Shown here: in pieces, positions 1-10,704 of the stretch
How the letters are laid out: every line of letters starts with the position of its first letter
Numbering within the stretch: position 1 is the stretch's first letter
Assembly (NCBI GenBank): GCA_964344765.1
Contig: CAYFOM010000001.1
Span: 248,001-312,000 of the forward strand
From: JACNIZ01 sp964344765
Lineage (GTDB): Bacteria > Planctomycetota > UBA1135
Direction: 5' to 3'
DNA: 64,000 nucleotides
Notes under the pieces: model-generated
What the model saw: the letters and a program-made list of their open reading frames with translations, nothing else
Database searches by the model: none
Told to the model about the DNA's origin: nothing
Translations under genes and position numbers: made by a program

Positions 1-1223
1 TTATAACGCTGGCGAACGATCTCCCGATCCGCTTCGCTGAGGTCGAAGTATTCCGTGCGCGCGTCAAAGCTATGGTCGGCGAGAAAGAAGTTGGTCAAAT
101 CCAGATCCGCCAATGGATCCGGTCCTGGGCCATAACGATAGGGCAAGTGCGGAGCCATCAGCTGCAAAACCAAGAAGCGCGGACGCCCCTGGTTTTGACT
201 CCACCATTGTTTGGCCTGGTCCACACCCACTTGGTTTTCATCATTGAGGCGCAAGTAGCGCTCGAATCCATGCGCAAAGCCGGTCCAACTTTCCAGCATC
301 GGACTTTGATGAATCATCGCCGTGGCATAGCCCTGACTGCGAAAAACCTGAGCCAACGTGACTTGTTTTTCGTGAATCGGTGTCAGATTGCGCTCCTCAA
401 CCTCGCCCGTGGCTTCGGGTGCAAAACTACCTCGGCCGGCTCCATGTTCCGTGGGTTCCAAGCCGGTGAACAAAGAAGCGTAGGACGGCAAAGTCCAGTT
501 GCTTGGCGAAACGGCGCGAGTCCAAAGGTGACCGCGCTTCAAGAATGCTTCGAGCTGCGGAGAGGAGGCCAATGCGTCTGCTCGAAAAGTATCAATGCTC
601 AGCAGAATGACATCCGGCAGATCAAAGCTTGGATTTTCGGTAGCTTTCGGCCCAACCCAAGGTGCCTGCCATGCCACCGGAAGATCGCTGCTTGACGCAC
701 TACCCGGAATCGGGTTGCGGCTGACGAATTCCAATTTGCCGGCTTCCATCGGCAATTCAATCTCAATGTCCAGCCATGGCTCACTCACAGTCTTAGGGGC
801 TGCGTCCCATTGCCAATCGCCTAGCGATTTCAGTTGCGTGCCATCATTCCAGAAGACTTCGCAATGCAACGGTACACGAGGGTGGGCGATATCCCGACGG
901 ATTGCTGTCTTGAGTACGCGTGTTTGATCGACTTCGGTCAGTTCGACAAAAAAGTGGCTGGGAGTGGATACCAGCAAAGCGTCCCGGTGATCGCCCAAAA
1001 CCTCCGGTGCGTCACTACGCAACAATTGCACATCCAATGCGTGCCATTGGGTTAGATATTCACTCGAACCATGCTGCACGGTTCCTACAGCGGTCAGCAC
1101 TTCGCCATCCTCCATACCCGGCGCCCATACACCTCGCAGTGCAGTTGGGGTCGGATCAGTAGGGGCGCAAGCCACCAGTAATCCGGCGAGGGTCGCCGTC
1201 CGAATCCAGCTTGGGCAATTCAT
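1..1223 (-). CDS. Sulfatase-fold (alkaline phosphatase superfamily) lipoprotein, C-terminus beyond the window
   Basis: An open frame runs from ATG at 1223 to the left edge (407 codons) without a stop. The N-terminus is a short hydrophobic segment ending in LLVACAP, a lipobox, so an outer-surface or periplasmic lipoprotein is expected. About 180 residues of unrecognised sequence precede the sulfatase-fold start (PDVILLSIDTFRADAL, metal-binding Asp). The active-site stretch is NWTLPSYASLFTG: the position of the formylglycine Cys in C-x-P-x-R is Thr, and the Arg is Tyr. That resembles phospho- or phosphoglycerol transferases more than true sulfatases. Later FLVLQLMAPHLPY fits the family core. 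The substrate cannot be told. It lies downstream of dprA on the same strand, with 7 bases between them. Confidence 0.8.
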   Translation of the reverse strand, partial: MNCPSWIRTATLAGLLVACAPTDPTPTALRGVWAPGMEDGEVLTAVGTVQHGSSEYLTQWHALDVQLLRSDAPEVLGDHRDALLVSTPSHFFVELTEVDQTRVLKTAIRRDIAHPRVPLHCEVFWNDGTQLKSLGDWQWDAAPKTVSEPWLDIEIELPMEAGKLEFVSRNPIPGSASSSDLPVAWQAPWVGPKATENPSFDLPDVILLSIDTFRADALASSPQLEAFLKRGHLWTRAVSPSNWTLPSYASLFTGLEPTEHGAGRGSFAPEATGEVEERNLTPIHEKQVTLAQVFRSQGYATAMIHQSPMLESWTGFAHGFERYLRLNDENQVGVDQAKQWWSQNQGRPRFLVLQLMAPHLPYRYGPGPDPLADLDLTNFFLADHSFDARTEYFDLSEADREIVRQRY

Positions 1224-1230
1224 AGCGTGT

Positions 1231-2316
1231 TTAACCCGTAGGTCCTAAGCGATGATAATAGCCGCCGGACATGCGAATCAGCTTGCCCTCGATTTCCAAC
1301 TCCATCAATTCCGGTAACAGGTCGTCCGGGCTGCGTCCTAATTCGTGGGCCAAGCCTTCCAAGCTAAGGTCTCCGCGGCTTAAGACCTCGAGCACAGGGC
1401 AGCGTTCCACCATGATTTCCTTGGGCAAGACCAATTCAAACTGTGCCAGTACATCTTGCACGTTCTCGGTGAAATGCGCCCCTTCGCGCAGCAGTTGATG
1501 GGGGCCGCGCGAGCAAATCCCATTGACCGGACCCGGCACCGCAAAAACTTCGCGGCCTAATTGATTGCACCAATCCACCGTATTCATGCTCCCCGATTTG
1601 GGTCCGGCTTCCACCACGACCGTGCCACGCGCCAATGCAGCAATGAGCCGATTGCGCCGCGGAAAATTGCCGCGCGCAGGGGTAGTGCGACATCCAAATT
1701 CCGTCATCACGCAGCCTCCCGATTCGACGATGGCCTCGAGCAATGCACCGGCGTCGGGTGGATAAGGTCGATCCAAGCCACTTCCCAGCACCGCGACGAC
1801 CTGACCGCCTGCCGATAAAGCACCGCGCATCGCCGCCTGATCAATGCCGCGCGCCGCCCCCGAAACCACCACCGCTCCTGCCGCCGCCAATCCCGCGCCC
1901 AAGCGGTAGGCTTGCTCACGGCCATAAGGGGTACATGCCCTAGAACCGACGATCGCCACGCGCAGCACCGGTTCCAGAATGCAGTTGGCATTGCCGCGAT
2001 AGATCACCACCGGCGGAGCTTGGCCACCGCGAATTTGTTCCAAATGCGTCCATTCCGTCGGCAAACGCTCGCTGCCAACCGCCAGAATCCTTGCTCCCAA
2101 GCCGCGCAACTGCCGCCATTGAGTTCGGCCTTCCTCCAAAACCTGTTCACGCGGCCAAACCGCAATGCCCCCGTGGATTTCAATCAAGCATTGCGGGCAG
2201 GCCGCAGCCACATCCACAGCACTGCCATATTTCTGTAGCAACGGAGTCAATCGCCGCGGCCCCAATCCCGGCACCGCATTCAACCCCAGCAACGCAATCA
2301 GCTCGTCCCTCTCCAC
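1231..2316 (-). CDS. dprA: DNA processing protein DprA
   Basis: 361 residues, GTG start. DprA loads RecA on incoming single-stranded DNA during natural transformation and acts in the cytoplasm. An N-terminal helix-hairpin-helix-like part (GLNAVPGLGPRRL) precedes the Rossmann-type DprA domain, with VAIVGSRACTPYG, VVSGAARGIDQAAMRGAL, VVAVLGSGLDRPYP, GNFPRRNRLIAALA and GSMNTVDWCNQLGREVFAVPG all present. The C-terminal ~65 residues look like the usual winged-helix (DML1-like) domain. Length is normal for the family. It is close to the preceding lipoprotein gene (about 40 bases) and to the sulfatase-like gene downstream. No other competence gene is in the window. Confidence 0.93.
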   Translation of the reverse strand: MERDELIALLGLNAVPGLGPRRLTPLLQKYGSAVDVAAACPQCLIEIHGGIAVWPREQVLEEGRTQWRQLRGLGARILAVGSERLPTEWTHLEQIRGGQAPPVVIYRGNANCILEPVLRVAIVGSRACTPYGREQAYRLGAGLAAAGAVVVSGAARGIDQAAMRGALSAGGQVVAVLGSGLDRPYPPDAGALLEAIVESGGCVMTEFGCRTTPARGNFPRRNRLIAALARGTVVVEAGPKSGSMNTVDWCNQLGREVFAVPGPVNGICSRGPHQLLREGAHFTENVQDVLAQFELVLPKEIMVERCPVLEVLSRGDLSLEGLAHELGRSPDDLLPELMELEIEGKLIRMSGGYYHRLGPTG

Positions 2317-2356
2317 ATTGGGAAGACGGACTCGCCGGCCAAAGGTAACAGCAAAC

Positions 2357-2950
2357 TTAGCGCACCTTCATTTCGCGCAGCATTTCTTGGACTAAGCCAA
2401 TCTGCGGGTGAAGCGATTCCTTCGGTCCCAGCACCTTGACGTACAGCGGTCCATGCGGAGCCATGACCACGGCGCCGATCAACATCCAATCTTGGCGCGG
2501 ATCACCGCCGCCAATTTGCGCCGTCGACTGCAGCGTGCCTTCGACGAAAATCATCGTCGTTTCCATCGGCGCGTCGTCCAAGCTGAATTGCTCGGCTTGC
2601 TCGATCGGCGAGCCGTCGGCTTTGGCGAATTGGTGCACCCAGCGCGTGAGGTTGTCCTGGATGGTCTTGGTGTTGTTGCCAAAGTACGAAATGTTGGCGA
2701 TGCCGTCGCCCGGCAATTCCCAGGTGTTCAGGTAGAACGAGTGCTGCGGCTTGGTCTCTACCCAATCGGCCGGTGCATTGGCCGAAATCTCGGGATCGGC
2801 CTCCGGCGCGGCTTGCCCGGCCGACGAGTCGGAAGCACCAGATCCACTTACCGAAGCTGGATCGGGGGCTTTCATGCAGCCTGCAGCCAGCACCATGCCG
2901 AGCACGGCGGGAAGTAGCCAAAAACTGAAGCGGGGACGTTGGGCGATCAT
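2357..2950 (-). CDS. Lipoprotein of unknown function
   Basis: 197 residues from ATG at 2950; an upstream in-frame start at 2962 is possible. After MIAQRPRF comes a hydrophobic segment ending LAAGCMK, a lipobox. A Ser/Ala/Pro-rich linker follows, then a ~150-residue domain starting near DWVETKPQHSFYLNTWELPG and rich in beta-type sequence. I do not recognise the family beyond similarity in style to hypothetical planctomycete lipoproteins. Its start is only 18 bases from the divergent transporter start, so both share one short promoter region. Confidence 0.75.
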   Translation of the reverse strand: MIAQRPRFSFWLLPAVLGMVLAAGCMKAPDPASVSGSGASDSSAGQAAPEADPEISANAPADWVETKPQHSFYLNTWELPGDGIANISYFGNNTKTIQDNLTRWVHQFAKADGSPIEQAEQFSLDDAPMETTMIFVEGTLQSTAQIGGGDPRQDWMLIGAVVMAPHGPLYVKVLGPKESLHPQIGLVQEMLREMKVR

Positions 2951-2968
2951 GGCGCATATCATACGCCG

Positions 2969-4351
2969 GTGAAGCCACCATCCATCCTCCGGTTGACCGG
3001 ACCGTTGATCATTTCTTTCTGGCTGCGTTCAACGTTCCAGTGGGTCGACACGTTCTTCGCCGCCGAGCTGGAGCGATTGGAAAGCATGAAAGGCTTGGGC
3101 GACGCGTCGATTGCCGCCATCGGCCTGGCGCTGCCGTTTGAATTTCTCAGCATCGCTTGCTGGGTCGGCACCTCGAACGGCCTCACCGCGCATTTGGCGG
3201 CGGCGATGGGGGCGCAGGAGGGGGATCGCGTCGAGCAGCTCAAGTCGGCGGCGTGGAAGATCATTGTGGCGTTGGCGGCGGCGTTCGTGGCCTTGGCTGT
3301 GGCGATCTGGTTTTGGACCGACACCTTCATCAGCGATCCGCTGCTGGCCAAGCAGTTCCGAATTTACGCGGCAGTCATCGTCGGCGGCTCAGCGCTGACG
3401 TCGTTCTGGTCGATCCTGCCCGATTCGGTGGTCAAAGCTCACCAGGACACGCGAGGAACCATGTGGGCAGGGGTGCTGAGCGGCGTGACCAACGTCATCC
3501 TTAATGCAATTTTCGTATTCGTCTTCCACTGGGGCATCCTCGGCATTGCAGTTTCTACGGTGCTCGGCCGCATCGCCGGCTTGGCCTTCGCCATCCATCG
3601 GGCGTCGGTACATGAAAACGTGCGCAAAGCCAAAGCCGAAGACACCCAGCCGGGCATTTTCAAGCGGCCGGTCAAAGCGGTATTGGATTTAGCCGTCCCG
3701 AGTTCGATGACTTACCTGCTGATGGCTTTGGAGTCCATCGCCGTGCTGGTGCTGATTTCGCAGCTATCGCCCGAAGCCATTACCACACCGTTGCTCGCCG
3801 CTTGGTCCATTTTCGACCGCACCCTGCGCTTCCTGCTGATGCCGGCCATTGCTTGCAGCGTGGCATTCTTGCCCTTGGCCGCTCGCTACGTTGGGCTGAG
3901 CGATGTTCCGTCCATTCGCAGCGAATACAAAGTGGCCATGCGCGCCAGCTACCTTTACGTGCTCGCCTTTGTGCTGCCGCTTACCTGGCTGATCGGTCCG
4001 TGGCTCGCCGACGTACTCAGCGACACACCGGCCACCCGTGGTTTCGCCGCCGAAGGCATGCCGTTTTTACCGTTGGCGGTGATCGCCGCAACTCCGTTCT
4101 TCTTAGCGCGTTCGGTTTTCGACGGCATGAAGAAGCCGCGCCCCGGCCTTTACGCCTCGGCGATTCGCGCCTTCCTGTTTTACCTGCCAGCGATGGCCAT
4201 CGGTTATGGCGCCGCAGCTTGGTTACAGGTCAGCCCAATGATGGGCTTGTGTGGCGGCACCGTTCTGGCCTTGGCGGGGGGCAGCCGGCTGCTAAAAAAA
4301 TGGATGGAGCAATTCCTTGCGGAACGCTCCATCCAGGTGGATTCCAAATAG
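2969..4351 (+). CDS. MATE/MatE-type multidrug or lipid flippase-like transporter
   Basis: 460 residues from GTG at 2969; a TTG at 2939 would add ten residues but overlap the divergent lipoprotein gene, so the GTG is preferred. The protein is almost entirely hydrophobic with about 12 predicted membrane segments. It starts with LTGPLIISFWLRSTFQWVDT, typical of the first helix of MATE proteins, and contains SILPDSVVKAHQDTRG and a repeat of the same topology in the second half. MATE proteins export cationic drugs or metabolites by Na+ or H+ antiport. The substrate is unknown. It ends 36 bases before the convergent clpC stop. Confidence 0.8.
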   Translation: MKPPSILRLTGPLIISFWLRSTFQWVDTFFAAELERLESMKGLGDASIAAIGLALPFEFLSIACWVGTSNGLTAHLAAAMGAQEGDRVEQLKSAAWKIIVALAAAFVALAVAIWFWTDTFISDPLLAKQFRIYAAVIVGGSALTSFWSILPDSVVKAHQDTRGTMWAGVLSGVTNVILNAIFVFVFHWGILGIAVSTVLGRIAGLAFAIHRASVHENVRKAKAEDTQPGIFKRPVKAVLDLAVPSSMTYLLMALESIAVLVLISQLSPEAITTPLLAAWSIFDRTLRFLLMPAIACSVAFLPLAARYVGLSDVPSIRSEYKVAMRASYLYVLAFVLPLTWLIGPWLADVLSDTPATRGFAAEGMPFLPLAVIAATPFFLARSVFDGMKKPRPGLYASAIRAFLFYLPAMAIGYGAAAWLQVSPMMGLCGGTVLALAGGSRLLKKWMEQFLAERSIQVDSK

Positions 4352-4387
4352 GCGCGGAAGCTTTACTCCACCGCCATTGGATCAGAA

Positions 4388-6961
<2,574 letters not shown>

Positions 6962-7050
6962 GGTGGTTGGGTCTCTCCGATTTTCCTATCGGAGCAAGTG
7001 CCGATTTAAGTTGAGAAAAGTGGTGACAGGTTGGTTTCGGCAAGTTGTTT

Positions 7051-7578
7051 CTAGGCCGGGCCATCGAGAATTTCCAGGTCCAGTTCAAGTTCCCGGATGG
7101 TGTCTCGTAGGCGAGCCGCTGTTTCGTAATCCTCGGTCAGGATGGCGGCCTCCAATTCCTCTCGGAATTGCTGCAGACGGTTTTCGGCTTCCGGTTTGGA
7201 ATGCTCCGAATAACCATGAATCTTCTCGAGTACGTTGTCTACAAAGTCTGAGAAAAAGTCATAGTCATTGGGGCAGCCGAAGCGACTGGTTTGACGGAAA
7301 TCGCGCGGCGTCCAACCGCAGTCAGGGCAGGCTGGTTCGCCGGGTACCGGATTCTTCATGGCTTCTGCCATCGAAGAGGAAATCGGTCCTAATAGCGCTT
7401 TGCCGAGCATTTGCACGACATTCGGAAGTTGCGGTGAAGGCGCGACCGGTAGACCGCTTGCCTTGGCGCAATGTTGGCAAATATGACGTTGCACAATGTT
7501 CGGGTTTCCGCCCTCGTCATACTTGACTTGGACTTGGTGAACAGTGGCGTCGTGCTTTTGACAGGATTGGCAAATCAT
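7051..7578 (-). CDS. mcsA: McsA-like zinc-finger/UVR protein
   Basis: 175 residues from ATG at 7578. McsA is a ClpC adaptor and, in Firmicutes, activator of the arginine kinase McsB. Here the N-terminal zinc finger is intact (CQSCQKHD and ICQHCAKA). The second finger has CPDC but its partner reads GCPND instead of CxxC, so the fourth ligand is missing. The C-terminal ~50 residues form a UVR domain (FREELEAAILTEDYETAARL). It is followed by clpC, the usual arrangement, but no mcsB lies between or beside them. The murD stop is only four bases upstream, so the three genes are probably one transcript. Confidence 0.85.
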   Translation of the reverse strand: MICQSCQKHDATVHQVQVKYDEGGNPNIVQRHICQHCAKASGLPVAPSPQLPNVVQMLGKALLGPISSSMAEAMKNPVPGEPACPDCGWTPRDFRQTSRFGCPNDYDFFSDFVDNVLEKIHGYSEHSKPEAENRLQQFREELEAAILTEDYETAARLRDTIRELELDLEILDGPA

Positions 7579-7582
7579 GGTT

Positions 7583-9022
7583 TCAACGTTCCAAATTAGC
7601 TCTACGCGCATCCTCCGTCACCGGCTCTCTTTTTGCATCCTCAAAAAAGCCAGTGCAAATTTTTTGGAACAAATCCGCTCTCTGCTGAAAGTTCTGGAAT
7701 TCGTCATACGAGGAGAACGACGGCGAAAACAACAACTTGCTGTTTTTCGGCAGGGTGCTCCATTGCTGCAACGCAGCCTCGGCGGCGCTAACGAATTTGT
7801 CATGCACGCATGCTCGCTGACGAACCCGCGGCACCAATTCGTCGGCCAGCCGACGTCCGCCGCTGCCGAACAAATGCAGCGCGGAGCAGCTTGAAGCGGC
7901 CTCGACTAGCTGGTCCAACGGCAGACCTTTGTCCTTTCCGCCGGCCAGCAGCACCACGGTTCCTTCCATAGAACGCAGTGCCTCGGCGGTGGGTTCAGGG
8001 TGGGTGGCGATGGCGTTGTCGATGACCTGGCGGTCGCGCGGCCCCGGAACCGGTTGCAGACGGTGGGGCAGGCCGCGGAAATTGCGCAGGCGGGGGCCTA
8101 AATCGACGTCGGCGACTCCCCAGTCGCGAGCGACGGTGATTGCGGCCAATGTGGCGGCGGCGCGGTAGGGTTCGGCCATCGGCATCTCGCTGGTATTCAG
8201 GCCGAAATCCGCAGCCTTGAGCTGGCGCCCATGCAGGAGGCGGATCTGACCGCGACAAGCCCGACGCCATCCGGCGATCCGGGGTTCATCGGAGGGGATG
8301 TACAGCGTACATGACTTGTCCTGCGCCTCCAGGATGCACATTTTCGCTGCTTCGTAGGCGTCCATCGTGCCGTGACGATCGAGATGATCCTGGCGCATGC
8401 AGGTCAAAATCGCCGCCTGCGGCCATCCGGTCGGGGCCAGCAGTCGCTCCAGCTGAAAACTGGACAGCTCCAGCACCAAGCGGTCGCCGGCGCAGAGGTC
8501 TTGCACCGCTTCGAGCAATGACCCGCCCATATTGCCCGCCAACAAGGTTTTTCCGGGCAGAGCACCCAACAAATCGGCGCAAAGGGTTGCCGTCGACGAT
8601 TTCCCGTGGGTACCGGTGACGACCACCGCCGGCAAATCGGCAACTTGAGCCAGCGCGAGGTTGATCTCGGTGGTCAACCGGCACGGCTGCGAGCGGGCGT
8701 ATTGCAAATACGGCGCATCGTTTGGCACCGCCGGATTGACGACGACCACGTCGGCCTGATCGAACAACTCTTTGCTATGACCGCCGAAATGGCCTTTCCA
8801 CGGCAGGTCGCGCAGCGATTCCAGCGACGTCGCCAATTGTTCCTCGCTGCGTAAGTCGGTGATGGTCAGGTCGGCGCCGAGACGGATCAGCGTGCGCGCG
8901 CAGCCAATGCCGCCACCGAAGCTACCCAAGCCCATTAGCAACACCTTGCGTCCGCGCAATTCCTGCGGATGCACTTCGTCCATCGGACCGCCGCACCGGG
9001 GTTGCTTCCGCTCGCCGCTCAT
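7583..9022 (-). CDS. murD: UDP-N-acetylmuramoylalanine--D-glutamate ligase MurD
   Basis: 479 residues from ATG at 9022; ATG at 8983 or GTG at 9043 are also possible, as no clear ribosome site decides. MurD adds D-Glu to UDP-MurNAc-L-Ala in the cytosol. The N-terminal Rossmann part starts KVLLMGLGSFGGGIG. The ATP-binding loop is VVVTGTHGKSSTATL (more often GTNGKST in MurD). The C-terminal part has GLPHRLQPV, a DNAIATHPEPTAEAL segment equivalent to the MurD NDSKATNPEA motif, and LLAGGKDKGLPL. These C-terminal motifs favour MurD over MurC, although the His in the P-loop is MurC-like. It is first in a probable murD-mcsA-clpC transcript. Confidence 0.85.
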   Translation of the reverse strand: MSGERKQPRCGGPMDEVHPQELRGRKVLLMGLGSFGGGIGCARTLIRLGADLTITDLRSEEQLATSLESLRDLPWKGHFGGHSKELFDQADVVVVNPAVPNDAPYLQYARSQPCRLTTEINLALAQVADLPAVVVTGTHGKSSTATLCADLLGALPGKTLLAGNMGGSLLEAVQDLCAGDRLVLELSSFQLERLLAPTGWPQAAILTCMRQDHLDRHGTMDAYEAAKMCILEAQDKSCTLYIPSDEPRIAGWRRACRGQIRLLHGRQLKAADFGLNTSEMPMAEPYRAAATLAAITVARDWGVADVDLGPRLRNFRGLPHRLQPVPGPRDRQVIDNAIATHPEPTAEALRSMEGTVVLLAGGKDKGLPLDQLVEAASSCSALHLFGSGGRRLADELVPRVRQRACVHDKFVSAAEAALQQWSTLPKNSKLLFSPSFSSYDEFQNFQQRADLFQKICTGFFEDAKREPVTEDARRANLER

Positions 9023-9086
9023 GGCTTCATTTTGGCTCTGCACCTTGCAGAAATCGCCGATAAAAAGCGGCTTTCGGGCAAAAAAA

Positions 9087-9178
9087 TGGCGGAGAGGGAG
9101 GGATTTGAACCCTCGGAGCCCCCAAAAGAGCTCAACAGCTTAGCAAGCTGCCGCATTCGGCCACTCTGCCACCTCTCC
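9087..9178 (-). tRNA. tRNA-Ser(GCT)
   Basis: Acceptor stem GGAGAGG pairs with CCTCTCC; the discriminator G and CCA are encoded at 9090-9087. The T arm GGGTTCAAATCCC, a long variable arm and a D arm with GGCCGAATGC are present. The anticodon loop TTGCTAA gives anticodon GCT (codons AGC/AGU). It is a class II tRNA of about 92 nt. A second tRNA-Ser lies 91 bases upstream on the same strand. Confidence 0.95.
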
Positions 9179-9267
9179 GCGCGAGGGGGCGAAGTTTAGC
9201 TATTCCCTGGGCTTAGGGGAAGGGGTTTCGCCGTGGAAATGCGGCTGAGAAGGCGCTGCAGGGGGGA

Positions 9268-9358
<91 letters not shown>

Positions 9359-9371
9359 GCAGATTTCGCGC

Positions 9372-9803
9372 TCAGGCGTCCGGCATCGGTGGCAGTTCCT
9401 TGAGCTTCTGCCAAACCTCGTCGCGGACAAAAATCCGAGCCCCTAGTTTTTGCGCCAGTGCAATACCGTCGCTGGGTCGCGAATCCAATTCGTGGACTTG
9501 CTCGCCCTGGCGGATGCGAAGGGTAGCAAAGTAAGTGCTGTCTTTCATGTCGATATCGCGGATTTCGACTTCCTCCAGCCGGCCGCCTAATTTGCCGATG
9601 GTTTGGGCAAATAGGGTATGGGTCAGCGGTCGAGGCAGTTGCGTGCCCTGCACCGTGCGCGAGATCTCTTTGGCCTCTTGCAGGCCGATCATCATCGTCA
9701 CAACGCGCGGCGGATCGCCGTCGGCCTCTTCGAGTTGGACCATTTGGTAGTCCTGCGTGTCATAGACGACGACGTGGCAGAGGCGGACCTCGGTGCGGCT
9801 CAT
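9372..9803 (-). CDS. Bifunctional nuclease family (DUF151) protein
   Basis: 143 residues, ATG start. It matches the bacterial BFN/DUF151 family, known from a plant protein with RNase and DNase activity and common in bacteria with unclear roles. Family features seen are VVTMMIGLQEAKEI, the PRPLTHTLFAQTI helix, and the C-terminal HELDSRPSDGIALAQKLGARI block, the strongest family signature. Length is normal; some homologues carry an extra UVR domain, absent here. It sits just upstream of the two tRNA-Ser genes on the same strand. Confidence 0.88.
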   Translation of the reverse strand: MSRTEVRLCHVVVYDTQDYQMVQLEEADGDPPRVVTMMIGLQEAKEISRTVQGTQLPRPLTHTLFAQTIGKLGGRLEEVEIRDIDMKDSTYFATLRIRQGEQVHELDSRPSDGIALAQKLGARIFVRDEVWQKLKELPPMPDA

Positions 9804-9884
9804 GGCTTTAGGCTAGCCGTGCGGGCTTAAGGACGGCAGCAGAATTGGTCGAGGTATAGAAGCCGAATATTTATCGGGCAACTC

Positions 9885-10637
9885 ATGCAACTCAAAACCA
9901 ACCCTCGGGCAGTCCTTTCTGCGTTTACCACGGCGTTTTTCGTCCTTTTGATGGGCAATATCGTGGCCATCAACATGAAGTTTTACATGGGCCATGATTG
10001 GGTCTACGGCCTAGTGCCGCTATTTGACTTCGACGGCGAACGTAACGTTCCCACCCTATTCTCTTCGGTGGCGCTGATGTCATGCGGAGCCTTGTTGGGT
10101 TTGATCGGCTGGCTGCATCATCAGCAGAGTCGCAGCGGGTTTAAATGGTTTTGCCTGGGTGCAATTTTCCTTTTCCTCGGCGTAGACGAAATCGCCGGCT
10201 TGCATGAGTTGCTTGGCGTACCGTCGCGAGAGAAGTTTGGGACTTCCGGATTGCTTTATTACGCCTGGGTGATTCCCTATGGCGCAGCGCTGCTGGGATT
10301 GGGAATCATGTACGCGCGCTGGTTCTTCAACCTGCCCGCGCAAAGCCGCAAATATTTCGCATTTGCCGGTATCACCTTCCTGTCCGGCGCAATGGGCGTG
10401 GAGATGATCAGTGGGGCGCACGCCGAGGTTCACGGCATTGAAAACGTGACCTATGCGCTGATTTACACCATTGAAGAGTCATTGGAAATGTTGGGTACGG
10501 GGATTTTCCTTTATGCGCTGCTCGGCTACCTGACCACTCAATTCGGCGACATCAAGTTCACCGTGGAAGAGTCTCCAGTGATCGAAGCCATTCCGTCCGT
10601 TCAGCACGGCACTGCGTTGCCCGACATGGGCCGCTAA
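9885..10637 (+). CDS. Polytopic membrane protein of unknown function
   Basis: 250 residues, ATG start. About six or seven hydrophobic segments are visible, roughly residues 10-32, 53-75, 88-106, 122-145, 155-172, 186-205 and 212-230. Polar residues cluster near membrane boundaries: GVDEIAGLHELLG around residue 100, GAHAEVHGIENV around residue 180, and YTIEESLEMLG near 200. Such conserved-looking Asp, Glu and His residues would suit metal or lipid binding, but I recognise no characterised family. The tail is soluble. It precedes the alkyltransferase gene by 67 bases. Confidence 0.7.
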   Translation: MQLKTNPRAVLSAFTTAFFVLLMGNIVAINMKFYMGHDWVYGLVPLFDFDGERNVPTLFSSVALMSCGALLGLIGWLHHQQSRSGFKWFCLGAIFLFLGVDEIAGLHELLGVPSREKFGTSGLLYYAWVIPYGAALLGLGIMYARWFFNLPAQSRKYFAFAGITFLSGAMGVEMISGAHAEVHGIENVTYALIYTIEESLEMLGTGIFLYALLGYLTTQFGDIKFTVEESPVIEAIPSVQHGTALPDMGR

Positions 10638-10704
10638 ACCTGCATTTGAGATTGGGCGGGATTGCTACTTTTGCCTTCCCGCCCGGCATGGTTAAGCTGA
10701 CGGC

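Noticed and set aside
10638..10704. GGGCGGG/CCCGCCC pairing upstream of the alkyltransferase
   Set aside because: The loop is about 17 bases and there is no T run; may be chance in a GC-rich spacer, so not listed as a terminator.
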